A stretch of DNA of 64,000 nt from Candidatus Acidiferrales bacterium. Its GTDB lineage: Bacteria; Bacteroidota; Ignavibacteria; Kryptoniales; JAKASW01. This document shows, piece after piece, positions 8,500 through 17,241 of this stretch (positions are counted from its first letter, which is position 1; each line of letters begins with the position of its first letter). Both the position numbers and the translations under genes were made by a program. The notes under the pieces were generated by a model. That model saw nothing but the letters and a program-made list of their open reading frames with translations, searched no databases and was not told the origin of the DNA. Where the stretch lies: assembly GCA_035515795.1 (NCBI GenBank), contig DATJAY010000003.1, positions 248,001 through 312,000 on the forward strand. The letters run 5' to 3'.

Positions 8500-9447
8500 C
8501 TAGTCGGCAATGAGCGCTGCGGCGCCGAGTATGCCCGCCGAGTTTTGCAGCTGAGCTTGTAAGATTTTCACCTTCGGTTTCAACGGCGAAAGGACCCGGG
8601 CCTTGGCTGTCTTCTCGATCGAGCTCAACAATGGTTTTCCTGCTTCTGAGACTCCGCCACCGACAATTACCGTTGAGAGATCAAACATGTTAAGTGCAGA
8701 TGCTACTGCAACGCCAACATATGATCCGGTCTCCTCCCAAATTTGGAGTGCGAATTTGTCGCCCTTGCCGGCGGCTTCGCTGATCATCTTGGGTTCCAAT
8801 TTTTCTCCGTTGCGGCTGACAAACTCATTCAGAACAGATTCAGGATGAGCCTTCAATTTTTCTATCACTCTCTGCGACAGGTATTTTTGTCCGACATAAG
8901 CTTCGACGCATCCATAATTGCCGCAGTTGCATCGTGGCCCGTCGTAATCGATAGTGGTGTGCCCGATTTCACCGGCGCCGCCGTTCTCGCCGCGGAAAAC
9001 ATCGCCGTCGATTATGAAGCCGCCACCCACGCCGGTTCCGAGTGTGATCATCACGAAATTTTTCAATCCTCTTCCGGCACCGAATTTCAATTCACCGACC
9101 GCCGCAGCGTTCGCATCGTTCTCGACTCTAACATTGTCGCCGATGATCTTTGCGGTCTCCTCGCCCAAACGAAATACGGTCCAGGCCGCAAAATTCGGCG
9201 GATACTTTACCGTGCCTCCGTCGAGATCAACCATTCCCGGTGAGCCTATCCCAACACCAGATAGTTCATCATTCTTAAATTTTTCTTTCAATATTTTCAC
9301 GGCACCCGCTATTTGCCCGACGACCGCCTGTGGATTTATCTCGGCATGCGACGGTACGGAAACTTCTTCAAGAATTTTTCCCTCTTTAGTTATTGCACCC
9401 GCTTTGATATACGTTCCGCCAAGGTCGATTCCGATGATGTAATTCAT
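8500..9447 (-). CDS. ROK family sugar kinase (glucokinase-like)
   Basis: 315 aa. The N-terminal phosphate-binding loop IGIDLGGTYIKAG, the catalytic region with VENDANAAAVGE, and the ROK zinc motif CNCGNYGCVE (C-x-C-G-x-x-G-C-x-E) are all present, as is the C-terminal VIVGGGVSEAG. There is no N-terminal HTH, so it is an enzyme rather than a NagC/XylR-type repressor. Probable reaction: ATP-dependent phosphorylation of glucose or an N-acetylated hexosamine in the cytoplasm. Its ATG overlaps the stop of rarA by four bases. Confidence 0.88.
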   Translation of the reverse strand: MNYIIGIDLGGTYIKAGAITKEGKILEEVSVPSHAEINPQAVVGQIAGAVKILKEKFKNDELSGVGIGSPGMVDLDGGTVKYPPNFAAWTVFRLGEETAKIIGDNVRVENDANAAAVGELKFGAGRGLKNFVMITLGTGVGGGFIIDGDVFRGENGGAGEIGHTTIDYDGPRCNCGNYGCVEAYVGQKYLSQRVIEKLKAHPESVLNEFVSRNGEKLEPKMISEAAGKGDKFALQIWEETGSYVGVAVASALNMFDLSTVIVGGGVSEAGKPLLSSIEKTAKARVLSPLKPKVKILQAQLQNSAGILGAAALIAD

Positions 9448-10820
9448 TTTTTTCTCTTGTTCCAGATTGATTCAAGATATTTTTTTAGAGTTAATTCCCG
9501 GCCTATCTCCGTGGGTTCATAATAAATTCTGTCTTTGAGTTCATCGGGAAGATATTGTTGCTCGATGAAATGGTTCTGAAACTCGTGAGAATATTTGTAA
9601 TCTTTGTGATAACCGAGTTCCTTCATTAAGTTCGTCGGTGCGTTTCTCAGATGAAGTGGTACAGGAAGATATGGCTTTTCGCGCACGTCTGCAGTTGCTC
9701 TTTCGATCGACATATATGAAGCGTTGCTCTTCGGGCAACTCGAAAGATAAGTAGTTGCCTGTGCCAGTATGATCCTTGCTTCGGGCATTCCGATGTAGTC
9801 GACTGCAGTAAAACATGCCGTCGCCAGCGTGAGAGCATAAGGTTCGGCATTTCCGATGTCCTCGGACGCAAGGATGATCAGCCGTCTCGCGATAAATTTG
9901 GGATCTTCGCCCGCTTCCAGCATTCGCGCGAGATAGTAAACCGCAGCGTCAGGATCGCTGCCGCGGACGCTCTTTATGAAAGCCGAAATGGAATTGTAAT
10001 GCTCCTCGCCGGTTCTGTCGTATTTGTAATGCCTGATCTGGTATGCCTCACGTATCATCTCTCGGTTTATGTGGAAAGGCTTTTGTTTTTTAGCAAGATC
10101 GGTAGCCACTTCCAATGCGTTCAGCATCACTCTCGCATCACCGCCGCTCAGCCTGATCATCTCCTGTTCGGCATCCTGCGAAATAACGGGACCCTCACCC
10201 GATTCGTCGCCGATTTTCTTGAGAATTTCATCGTGTTGAAGAGTACGATTAAGAATGGACCTAAGTTCCTTCTCGCCGAGGTTTTCCAAAACATAAACCT
10301 GGCTTCTCGAGAGAAGAGGCGATATCACTTCGAACGAAGGATTCTCTGTCGTTGCACCGATAAGGATTATCGATCCGTTTTCAACGCTTTCAAGAAGTGC
10401 GTCCTGCTGTGCCTTATTAAACCTATGGATTTCATCTATGAATAAAATGGTGCGCCTTCCCGCCTCAAGAGACTTTTCCGCAGTTGAGATTATTTCACGG
10501 AGTTCCTGAACGCCCGAAGAAACTGCATTGATCTGAAAAAAATCCGCCTGAAGTTTTCCCGCTATCAAGCGCGCTAAAGTCGTTTTACCGGTTCCCGGAG
10601 GACCCCAGAGTATCATGGAACGAACGTTGCCGGCGTCGAGCATCTTGCGGAGTGTGCCGTTTTCTCCGACCAGATGATCCTGCCCGACAAATTCTCCAAA
10701 TTCCTGCGGCCTAACTCTCTCTGCAAGCGGGATTACTGTTTTCGGTGGAGCAAATAATCCGGATTCGCGGCCTAAAGGAGTCCGTTTACTTTGGCTGAAC
10801 TTTGATGATCTTTTCGCCAT
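9444..10820 (-). CDS. rarA: Replication-associated recombination protein A (AAA+ ATPase)
   Basis: 458 aa. Clamp-loader-like AAA+ ATPase of the RarA/MgsA/WRNIP1 family, which acts at stalled replication forks. Visible: RPQEFGEFVGQDHLVG at the N-terminus, Walker A GPPGTGKTT, Walker B with LFIDEIHRFNKAQQDALL, sensor 1 GATTENPSFEV, the arginine-finger region LLSRSQVY, and the C-terminal MgsA domain (RGSDPDAAVYYLARMLEAGEDP). Its start overlaps the ftsB-like gene by 35 bases, an unusually long overlap; no internal Met lies before the conserved N-terminal motif, so the start is retained. Confidence 0.93.
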   Translation of the reverse strand: MAKRSSKFSQSKRTPLGRESGLFAPPKTVIPLAERVRPQEFGEFVGQDHLVGENGTLRKMLDAGNVRSMILWGPPGTGKTTLARLIAGKLQADFFQINAVSSGVQELREIISTAEKSLEAGRRTILFIDEIHRFNKAQQDALLESVENGSIILIGATTENPSFEVISPLLSRSQVYVLENLGEKELRSILNRTLQHDEILKKIGDESGEGPVISQDAEQEMIRLSGGDARVMLNALEVATDLAKKQKPFHINREMIREAYQIRHYKYDRTGEEHYNSISAFIKSVRGSDPDAAVYYLARMLEAGEDPKFIARRLIILASEDIGNAEPYALTLATACFTAVDYIGMPEARIILAQATTYLSSCPKSNASYMSIERATADVREKPYLPVPLHLRNAPTNLMKELGYHKDYKYSHEFQNHFIEQQYLPDELKDRIYYEPTEIGRELTLKKYLESIWNKRKK

Positions 10821-11094
10821 TTCTATGCATAAAATACTTCTCTCGCGCTATCCGTTCAATTTCCTTATAGTCAGTCTCCAATTTTTGGATCTCAATTTGA
10901 AGAGACGCATCCTCCTGCTCCAGCTCCCTGATTTTATTCTCGAGTGAAGATTTTTCGCTTTCGAGCCTGATCCGCTGAATTAGCCCGTGTGAATCGAAGA
11001 GGACGTAGACCAAGCCTACTGACAGGACGAAAAGAATGGCTGCATTTTTTTTCTTCAGCCTTTTGAGAAATCCCCGGAAATTTTTTAAAGTCAT
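10786..11094 (-). CDS. FtsB/DivIC family septum formation initiator
   Basis: 102 aa. One membrane helix (about residues 18-34), then a coiled coil (residues 40-80, LESEKSSLENKIRELEQ) and the family ending REKYFMHRNGEKIIKV. Small bitopic divisome protein that forms a complex with FtsL and FtsQ, both encoded in the cluster at 41.7 and 54.8 kb. Located outside the main division cluster, tied by four-base overlap to ddl upstream and by a 35-base overlap to rarA downstream. Confidence 0.8.
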   Translation of the reverse strand: MTLKNFRGFLKRLKKKNAAILFVLSVGLVYVLFDSHGLIQRIRLESEKSSLENKIRELEQEDASLQIEIQKLETDYKEIERIAREKYFMHRNGEKIIKVQPK

Positions 11095-12110
11095 TTGCCT
11101 TGCAGGCTCAGCTCGACGATCTTTCCAACGAGCTCTTTGAAGGAAATTCCGACAGCGGCCGCTGCCTTAGGAACAAGACTTGTCTCAGTCATTCCAGGAA
11201 TTGTATTCACCTCGAGACAGTAGGGAACATTGTCATCGCCGATTCTGAAATCGACCCTTCCAAAGGTTTTGCAGCAGAGAGATTTGAATGTGTTGAGCGC
11301 AATTTCCTGGAGTTTAAGCGCGAATGATTTTTCGATGGGTGCCGGCACGAGATAGTCTGTCATTCCTTTTGTGTATTTGTGAAGATAATCGTAGAAGCCG
11401 TCATGAGGTCTTATCTCAATCACTGGAAGCGGCTCATCGCCGAGTATGCTTACCGTTAATTCGGCGCCGGGAATATACTCTTCAACGAGTACCACGTCGG
11501 AATGTTTCTCAGCCTCGTCAAGTGCGGTCTCGAGTTCGCTTTCGTTTTTTACTATTGAAATTGCAACCGATGATCCCTGGTCGTTCGGCTTAACAACGTT
11601 CGGATATCCTAATTTTGTAATTTCCTTCTTGATCGTTTCGGGCCTCGGCTGCGAGTTCCTTTTGTAATCGTACCACTTTGCAGTCGGTATGCCGTGGTGT
11701 ATGAATAATTTTTTCGACATGACCTTGTCCATCGCAATCGCACTTGCCATGATCCCCGAGCCGGTGTAACGAATGGGAGCTAACTCAAGAAGCGATTGGA
11801 TTATTCCGTCTTCTCCCCATCTGCCGTGAAGTATGATGAATACGAGATCGAAATTGCCGGTAATCTGCGATTCAACGGTAGCCAAATAATTTTTTGTAGA
11901 TAATTTTGCCAGAAATTCCCGGGACGGCGGAGCCGCCTCAATCGCCCGTGAAAACAATTCCGTCTCAGAAATTTGATCATTGCCGAGAGCGGGGTCAATG
12001 GCGACTGCTTCGTGTCCCAATTCGCGGAGCCCCTTCATGACTCCTTTGCCGGAGGCGATAGAGACCTCCCGCTCCGGCGAACTCCCGCCGAGCAGAACCG
12101 CGATCTTCAC
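11091..12110 (-). CDS. ddl: D-alanine--D-alanine ligase
   Basis: 339 aa, usual length. ATP-grasp enzyme that makes D-Ala-D-Ala for MurF (encoded at 45790). N-terminal domain KIAVLLGGSSPEREVSIASG, ATP-grasp core with VVKPNDQGSSVAIS, EEYIPGAELTVSILGD, and the C-terminal metal-binding region FRIGDD...CLEVNTIPGMTETSLVP. First gene of the minus-strand operon that continues through ftsB-like, rarA, ROK kinase, lptD and GNAT. In many bacteria ddl lies in the dcw cluster; here it is about 40 kb away. Confidence 0.95.
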   Translation of the reverse strand: MKIAVLLGGSSPEREVSIASGKGVMKGLRELGHEAVAIDPALGNDQISETELFSRAIEAAPPSREFLAKLSTKNYLATVESQITGNFDLVFIILHGRWGEDGIIQSLLELAPIRYTGSGIMASAIAMDKVMSKKLFIHHGIPTAKWYDYKRNSQPRPETIKKEITKLGYPNVVKPNDQGSSVAISIVKNESELETALDEAEKHSDVVLVEEYIPGAELTVSILGDEPLPVIEIRPHDGFYDYLHKYTKGMTDYLVPAPIEKSFALKLQEIALNTFKSLCCKTFGRVDFRIGDDNVPYCLEVNTIPGMTETSLVPKAAAAVGISFKELVGKIVELSLQGK

Positions 12111-12321
12111 TCAAGCTCCAAGGTTTTTTTCCCGATAGGTTTGCTGTAAAACTTTTTTGATTCCAATCTTGCCGTTACAAGTTATTTAACGGCTTGGCGA
12201 AATACAATTCTCGAATAGCGTGCCATTTGTTCCCGCTCAAGTGTGAAAATCGTCAAAGCTATTGCAGGACTAAATCATTATTTTTAGGCAGAGGTGGGGA
12301 GAAATACCAGCCCTTTGGGGA

Positions 12322-12382
12322 GTGTCTGATTTTCTTTAAGACACGACGGTGCCTGTTGCCAGCCTAACAGGCACTTTTTTTT
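12322..12382 (+). terminator. tandem hairpins with intrinsic terminator (small RNA or leader end)
   Basis: GTGTCT (12322-12327) pairs with AGACAC (12339-12344). Nine bases, GTGCCTGTT (12349-12357), pair with AACAGGCAC (12366-12374) and are followed by eight T (12375-12382). The G-rich stretch just upstream (12287-12320, GAGGTGGGG...CCCTTTGGGG) can also fold. No gene precedes it on the plus strand, so it most likely ends a roughly 100-nt RNA or an attenuated leader. Confidence 0.6.
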
Positions 12383-12599
12383 GCCTGGTCGATAAGTCAT
12401 TTCTGTTTGACCGCTGGGGATTCATGCCAGCTTGAGATTTGCCAATCATTATGCAGAGTCCCACCTGGATTCGGAATACCAATTCCTCAGTCTCAATGTG
12501 CCCCACTGTTCATGGGACGTCTGATATGGTGAGGGCATGCATGAATGGTGAACATTATGCAATCATTTAGGACTCCAACTGCTAGTTGTCTTGAATGGA

Positions 12600-12628
12600 T
12601 TGCTTGTTCGCCCTGCTTGATTTAACTT
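12600..12628 (+). promoter_or_regulatory. possible miaB promoter
   Basis: TTGCTT (12600-12605), 17 bases, TAACTT (12623-12628), about 30 bases upstream of the miaB ATG. Lies downstream of the terminator at 12382, so miaB need not depend on the RNA there. Confidence 0.35.
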
Positions 12629-12658
12629 ATTGCCGAAAATTAACATAAAAGTGTCAAA

Positions 12659-14005
12659 ATGGCGCTGATGAACAGTCATGATGATCGAAAGTCGCGAGAA
12701 TTGAAAGTGTATATCGAGACATATGGATGCCAAATGAATCTGGCTGATTCTGAGATTGTTCTCGGCATAATGAACAAGTGGGGGTACTCGCCTACGAAAA
12801 GCATAGATGATGCGGATGTGGTTCTCTTGAATACGTGCAGCGTTCGCAATCATGCCGAGGAAAAAATCCACCAGCGTCTTCATGTAATAATGAAACGGAA
12901 ATCTGAAAATTCCGATCTGTTGGTCGGAGTGTTGGGGTGTATGGCGGAACGGTTGCGCAAGAGTCTTTTGGAGAAGCACAATGTCGATATCGTGGTCGGT
13001 CCTGACGATTACCGAAAGCTTCCGCAGCTTCTCGAAGGCGCGTTTGCCGGTGTTCGAGGTATCGGGGTACAACTCTCAAGGACGGAGACGTATGACGACA
13101 TTGTTCCTCTGAGAACCGAAGGAATCTCTGCATGGATTTCCATCATGCGGGGATGTGATAAGTTCTGTACATTCTGCATCGTTCCATTCACCCGCGGTCG
13201 CGAGAGAAGCCGAACTCTCGGCAGCGTTGTGAGGGAAGTGGAACAGCTTGTCGATCAGGGTTTTCGTGAAATTACGTTGCTTGGTCAGAATGTGAACTCT
13301 TACCGCGACAATACAAACGATTTTTCGGATTTGCTTGCTGCAGTGGCTAACGTGGACCGCAGGCTCCGCGTGAGATTCACCACTTCTCATCCGCAGGATC
13401 TGTCCGATAAGTTGATAGATACAATTGCGAGCCATGACAATCTCTGCAAGTATATCCATCTCCCCGTGCAATCCGGGTCGAACAGAATTCTTGAAGCGAT
13501 GAATAGAACTTATGCTCGTCAGCAATACGTCGAGCTTGTAAATAAGATTCGAGAGAGAATCCCCGGCGTTGCTTTGTCGACAGACATAATAAGCGGGTTC
13601 CCAACTGAAACAGAAGATGAACACCGCGAGACTATGCGCTTGATGGAAGAACTGCGATATGACGGGGCATACATGTTCAAGTATTCTCCACGGGAAGGAA
13701 CCCCGGCATACAGGCTGGGCGATGATGTAGCTGAAGAAACAAAAACCAGGAGGCTGAACGAAATTATCGCACTGCAGCAAAGAGTTTCTTATGAAATAAA
13801 TCAATCCGAAATTGGTAAGGTCTTCGAGGTAATGGTCGACGGCGTAAGCAAGAAATCCGATTTGCAGCAAAGTGGCAGGACGGATACTAACAAGACTGTT
13901 GTTTTTCCTCTATGCTTACTCAAACCGGGCGACGTTGCAGAGGTCAGGATAAATAGAGCATCGGCAGCCACTCTATTCGGGGAGGTCGTCAGCAACCTTA
14001 ATTGA
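12659..14005 (+). CDS. miaB: tRNA-2-methylthio-N6-dimethylallyladenosine synthase MiaB
   Basis: 448 aa radical-SAM methylthiotransferase acting on i6A37 of tRNAs that read UNN codons. The N-terminal UPF0004 domain carries the three auxiliary-cluster Cys (ETYGCQMN, LLNTCSVR, GVLGCMAE). The radical-SAM motif is CDKFCTFC followed by IVPFTRGRERSR. A TRAM domain forms the C-terminus (about residues 380-448). First gene of a plus-strand series with a SPOR protein, a hydrolase, a sigma-54 activator and lptE. The 264-aa open frame on the opposite strand (13076-13870) is a shadow. Confidence 0.96.
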   Translation: MALMNSHDDRKSRELKVYIETYGCQMNLADSEIVLGIMNKWGYSPTKSIDDADVVLLNTCSVRNHAEEKIHQRLHVIMKRKSENSDLLVGVLGCMAERLRKSLLEKHNVDIVVGPDDYRKLPQLLEGAFAGVRGIGVQLSRTETYDDIVPLRTEGISAWISIMRGCDKFCTFCIVPFTRGRERSRTLGSVVREVEQLVDQGFREITLLGQNVNSYRDNTNDFSDLLAAVANVDRRLRVRFTTSHPQDLSDKLIDTIASHDNLCKYIHLPVQSGSNRILEAMNRTYARQQYVELVNKIRERIPGVALSTDIISGFPTETEDEHRETMRLMEELRYDGAYMFKYSPREGTPAYRLGDDVAEETKTRRLNEIIALQQRVSYEINQSEIGKVFEVMVDGVSKKSDLQQSGRTDTNKTVVFPLCLLKPGDVAEVRINRASAATLFGEVVSNLN

Positions 14006-14006
14006 A

Positions 14007-14786
14007 ATGAAAGTCTACCCGTTTGTTGTCTCATTAGTAGTTGTCATGTCTAGCTCCGCTAGTGCACAGAGATTCACCGGCAAGGAGCAGACAACACAGA
14101 CCCGTGTGAAGCCCGATACCGGTTTCATAAATGCTGAAAAAGCATATCTCGCTTTTAAGGGAGGGGAAATCGATGACGCGAGAAAATATTTGGCTTCAGC
14201 GGATCCCGAAAACCCCTTTGCGACGTATGTTCGCGCCGCTCTGACAGAGAACGCTGCACAGGCCGTCGGTATTTACAGAGTGATTGTCAATGAATATCCG
14301 GGTAAGCCGATTGCCCGCGAAGCTCTCCTCCAGCTTTACAAGTACCACTATGCAGCCGGAGACTACCGTTTAGCTCACACCGATTATGTCGAATTGTGTA
14401 AATATCCCGGAGCGGCACAGCTGGTTGATCCTCTCGGTTTGTCCGACAGGGTTCCTTCGGAAAAAGACTCGCTTCAAAGCGCAGTGTCGCCAGCGAGTCA
14501 GCAAAGTCCGGAGACTCCACAGACGGCAACGACGTATGAGAAGGGGACCTATGAAGTTCAGCTAGGCGTATTCTCAACCCGCGAGAATGCCGATAAATTC
14601 GCAGCTGATATGAAGGCTGAGGACGTTAAGGCGTCGGTTTCTGAAAAAGCCGGAGCCGCAAAGACACTTTACGTTGTCACCACTGGAAATTTTCCGACAC
14701 GCGACGCTGCAGTCACTTTTGCGACGAGCTTAAAAAACCGGTCGATTGATTGTATAGTGGTGAAGGTTGGAGAATCAAGAGAATGA
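14007..14786 (+). CDS. Exported SPOR domain protein
   Basis: 259 aa. Signal peptide (residues 1-20, ending SSSASAQ). The middle has TPR-like helical repeats (residues 35-130, LAFKGGEIDDARKYL). A Pro/Gln/Thr/Ser-rich linker (about 150-175) leads to a C-terminal SPOR domain (about 183-255, beginning YEVQLGVFSTRENADKFA). SPOR domains bind denuded peptidoglycan glycans at the septum, so a periplasmic role in division or wall turnover is likely. It starts one base after the miaB stop and overlaps the next gene by ATGA. Confidence 0.85.
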   Translation: MKVYPFVVSLVVVMSSSASAQRFTGKEQTTQTRVKPDTGFINAEKAYLAFKGGEIDDARKYLASADPENPFATYVRAALTENAAQAVGIYRVIVNEYPGKPIAREALLQLYKYHYAAGDYRLAHTDYVELCKYPGAAQLVDPLGLSDRVPSEKDSLQSAVSPASQQSPETPQTATTYEKGTYEVQLGVFSTRENADKFAADMKAEDVKASVSEKAGAAKTLYVVTTGNFPTRDAAVTFATSLKNRSIDCIVVKVGESRE

Positions 14787-15541
14787 AAATTACGGTATTG
14801 GGCTCCGGTTCGGCTTTTTCCGACCTAACGAGGTTTAACAGCGCCTATCTGGTGGAAACGGGCAATTTATGCTTCATGATCGACTGCGGTTCGGACGCAC
14901 TCCGCGCTTTGCAAAAAGCGGGCTCCGATCTGTTTTCGATTCAGGATATCTTCATAACTCACATGCACGCCGACCATTGCGGCGGGATTCCAGCAGTCTT
15001 AACTGCTATGCATGTGCTTGAGCGAAAGGAACCCATAAGAGTTCATGTTCCATCAGGTCAGCTTGAATTTGTAAAATCATGGCTTGCGAACTTCTTCATT
15101 TATAATGAGAGATGGTCTTTCAGGATCGATTTGGTCCCATTGAGTCCGGGTGAGAAAAAACCGTATGATGATATAGAGCTTGAGTTCAGCCCGACAAATC
15201 ATCTTGATAGGTACATGGAGACGGCATTGAAAGCCGGAATTAATGCGATGAGTTTTTCTGTAATTGTCCGCGAAGGAAAGAAATCATTCTACTTCAGCAG
15301 CGACATCGATTCAATCGAGGAGATCGGTTCTCATGCTGACAGTACGATTTCGTTCATTGAAGCGGCACATCCGGAACTCGAAGAAATCGCTAGAATTTCC
15401 AGGAAAGGACACAACAACCTTTTCTTCACACACATCCCGCAGGAACTCGAAACCGGCGGAACGTGGGCCAGGGAATTGTATTCAAAGTTTGGAACGCAAA
15501 AAATAAATATCATCCATGATGGGCAGATCTTCACAATTTGA
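14783..15541 (+). CDS. Metallo-beta-lactamase fold hydrolase (RNase Z-like)
   Basis: 252 aa from ATG 14783, which overlaps the SPOR stop as ATGA and has GGAG upstream. An earlier in-frame start at 14750 would add 11 residues that the family does not have. The beta-lactamase-like metal motif HMHADHCGG (H-x-H-x-D-H) is intact, and later metal positions are in FYFSSDID and FFTHIP. KITVLGSGSAFSDLTRFNS is typical of RNase Z/ElaC-like and related phosphodiesterases. At about 250 residues it is shorter than RNase Z and lacks an obvious exosite arm, so another phosphodiester or small-molecule substrate is possible. Confidence 0.75.
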   Translation: MKITVLGSGSAFSDLTRFNSAYLVETGNLCFMIDCGSDALRALQKAGSDLFSIQDIFITHMHADHCGGIPAVLTAMHVLERKEPIRVHVPSGQLEFVKSWLANFFIYNERWSFRIDLVPLSPGEKKPYDDIELEFSPTNHLDRYMETALKAGINAMSFSVIVREGKKSFYFSSDIDSIEEIGSHADSTISFIEAAHPELEEIARISRKGHNNLFFTHIPQELETGGTWARELYSKFGTQKINIIHDGQIFTI

Positions 15542-15586
15542 TAACCCAGAACGATCCAGAAAAATCCAGGGTTTGTCGCGAATAAA

Positions 15587-16732
15587 ATGACGGTCGAAGA
15601 GTTTCAAGAGAGGTATGGGATAATCGCTGCGTCGACTGCGATGAAGGAAGTAGTCGCAACCGTAATGCAAGTTGCGCCGACCGATGTGACCGTGCTGGTA
15701 ACCGGTGAGAGCGGCGTCGGAAAGGAAGTAATCGCACGTGCGATTCACGGTGCAAGCAGACGAGCGGGCAACCAACTTGTTGCAGTGAATTGCGGTGCAA
15801 TTCCCGAAGGAATACTCGAATCCGAATTGTTCGGGCATCAACGCGGAGCGTTCACCGGCGCCGTGGAGTCTCGCAAGGGGTATTTCGAAATTGCCGACGG
15901 CGGGACGCTGTTTCTCGATGAAATCGGCGATACCCCGCTTGCCACTCAGGTCAAATTGCTCCGCATCATTGAGACCGGCGAGTTCATGCGTGTCGGCTCT
16001 TCTTCAAACCAAAAGGTTGATGTGAGGGTCATAGCAGCTTCGAACAAGTCGTTAGAAGCTGAAGTCGCACGCGGGTATTTCAGGCAGGATCTCTACTTCA
16101 GGTTGAGATCGGTGAATATTTTTATTCTGCCGTTGAGAGACCGCCGCGAAGACATTCCCATACTTGCTGAAAAATTTGTACAGGAATTTACGGCGAGCCA
16201 AAAAATAAAATTTGGCGGGTTCTCACCCGAAGCGATAGAAATGCTTAGCAGCTTGGAATGGCCCGGGAACGTGCGCGAGCTAAAAAATTTGATTGAGAGC
16301 ATTATCGTGCTTGAGCGGGGCAATCAGGTGAACGCCGCAGCTTTGGATAAACACCTGCCGAAATCGGGAGCATCTTATTCCGCCGAGGTGGCGAGCAGAT
16401 TTCTCCCGGTGCATGTCGGCAAGACACCTGAGGAATCAGACCGCGAATTGATTTTGCGGGCTCTGTGGGAAATCAAAAATGATATAGTGGATCTTAGAAA
16501 TTCGATCGAGTCAAACGCATTGGAAAAAAAACTGGCATTACCCGTTCCACGATATGAGTCCGGGGAATCCGAAGACGGAAGAGAACTGAATATTGAGGAG
16601 ATGGAAAAGTCTTTGATCCAGAAGGCTCTTCGAAAATTTTACGGCAACAAGCAGCTCGCGGCAAACGCTCTCGGGATAAGCATGCGTTCTTTGTATCGCA
16701 AGGTTCAACAGTATAAATTAAAGGATGTCTGA
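15587..16732 (+). CDS. Sigma-54-dependent activator without receiver domain
   Basis: 381 aa. The AAA+ domain begins almost at the N-terminus. It has Walker A GESGVGKE, the sigma-54 contact loop GAFTGA, Walker [12 protein letters not shown] and the [10 protein letters not shown] motif. A linker of about 100 residues contains a predicted helix ([18 protein letters not shown]). The C-terminal Fis-type HTH is [20 protein letters not shown]. With no receiver or sensor, activity must be controlled by level, by a partner, or be constitutive, as in PspF. Its stop overlaps the lptE ATG, a gene order (miaB, sigma-54 activator, lptE) that recurs in Bacteroidota and suggests envelope-linked control. Confidence 0.9.
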   Translation: MTVEEFQERYGIIAASTAMKEVVATVMQVAPTDVTVLVTGESGVGKEVIARAIHGASRRAGNQLVAVNCGAIPEGILESELFGHQRGAFTGAVESRKGYFEIADGGTLFLDEIGDTPLATQVKLLRIIETGEFMRVGSSSNQKVDVRVIAASNKSLEAEVARGYFRQDLYFRLRSVNIFILPLRDRREDIPILAEKFVQEFTASQKIKFGGFSPEAIEMLSSLEWPGNVRELKNLIESIIVLERGNQVNAAALDKHLPKSGASYSAEVASRFLPVHVGKTPEESDRELILRALWEIKNDIVDLRNSIESNALEKKLALPVPRYESGESEDGRELNIEEMEKSLIQKALRKFYGNKQLAANALGISMRSLYRKVQQYKLKDV

Positions 16733-17223
16733 TGAAATACTGCGCGGTTTTGGTGTTTTTGATTGTTTTAGGCGGCTGCGCTTACTCTTTCCGGGGAGCT
16801 TCACTGCCGCCGGGTGTTCATAGCGTCGCCGTGCAGGTGTTCGATGACAATAGCGGTTTCGGCGATCCGAATCTGAGAACTAATCTGACGAATCAGTTGA
16901 CGCAGAAATTGATAACTGACAATACGCTAAGAGTAACGAATATGTCGAATGCCGATGCCGCAATAATCGGCGCGGTGACAAGCGTGAATACGCAACCCAG
17001 CGCCGTCAGCGGGAACCAGCAAGTCAGCGAATGGCGAATCACTGTGAATGTTTCAATAAAATTTGAAAACCTGAAAACTCAGAAAAACATCTGGACGAAA
17101 GACTTCTCGAATTACGGCGACTATGACCCAAGTGCAGGTCCTTCGAACAGAGATCTCGGTTTAAACGAGGCAGAAAATAAACTAACAGACGATATTCTCT
17201 TAGCTGTAGTCACGAATTGGTAA
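16732..17223 (+). CDS. lptE: LPS assembly lipoprotein LptE
   Basis: 163 aa. Lipoprotein signal with lipobox LGGC (Cys at residue 16), then GCAYSFRGASLPPGVHSVAV, the start of the LptE family domain in Bacteroidota; the remainder contains the expected alternating strands and one helix (FGDPNLRTNLTNQLTQKLI). LptE plugs the LptD barrel in the outer membrane; lptD is at 5857-8454 on the other strand. Translationally coupled to the sigma-54 activator upstream (one-base overlap) and adjacent to the GT2 gene. Confidence 0.88.
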   Translation: MKYCAVLVFLIVLGGCAYSFRGASLPPGVHSVAVQVFDDNSGFGDPNLRTNLTNQLTQKLITDNTLRVTNMSNADAAIIGAVTSVNTQPSAVSGNQQVSEWRITVNVSIKFENLKTQKNIWTKDFSNYGDYDPSAGPSNRDLGLNEAENKLTDDILLAVVTNW

Positions 17224-17241
17224 ATGCCAAAGGAGCATAAA

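Larger units (their letters stand above)
12111..12658. other. 548-base intergenic region between divergent ddl and miaB
   Basis: No convincing ORF. It holds a short structured segment with two hairpins and a terminator (12322-12382) and a possible promoter for miaB (12600-12628). The segment 12383-12599 shows nothing I can identify. Confidence 0.6.

Noticed and set aside
8743-9442. Long plus-strand frames opposite the ROK kinase gene
   Set aside because: Shadows of a gene whose kinase and zinc motifs are complete.
13076-13870. 264-codon open frame antisense to miaB
   Set aside because: It lies wholly opposite a gene with intact MiaB motifs, has no protein-like features and is explained by codon bias of the sense strand.
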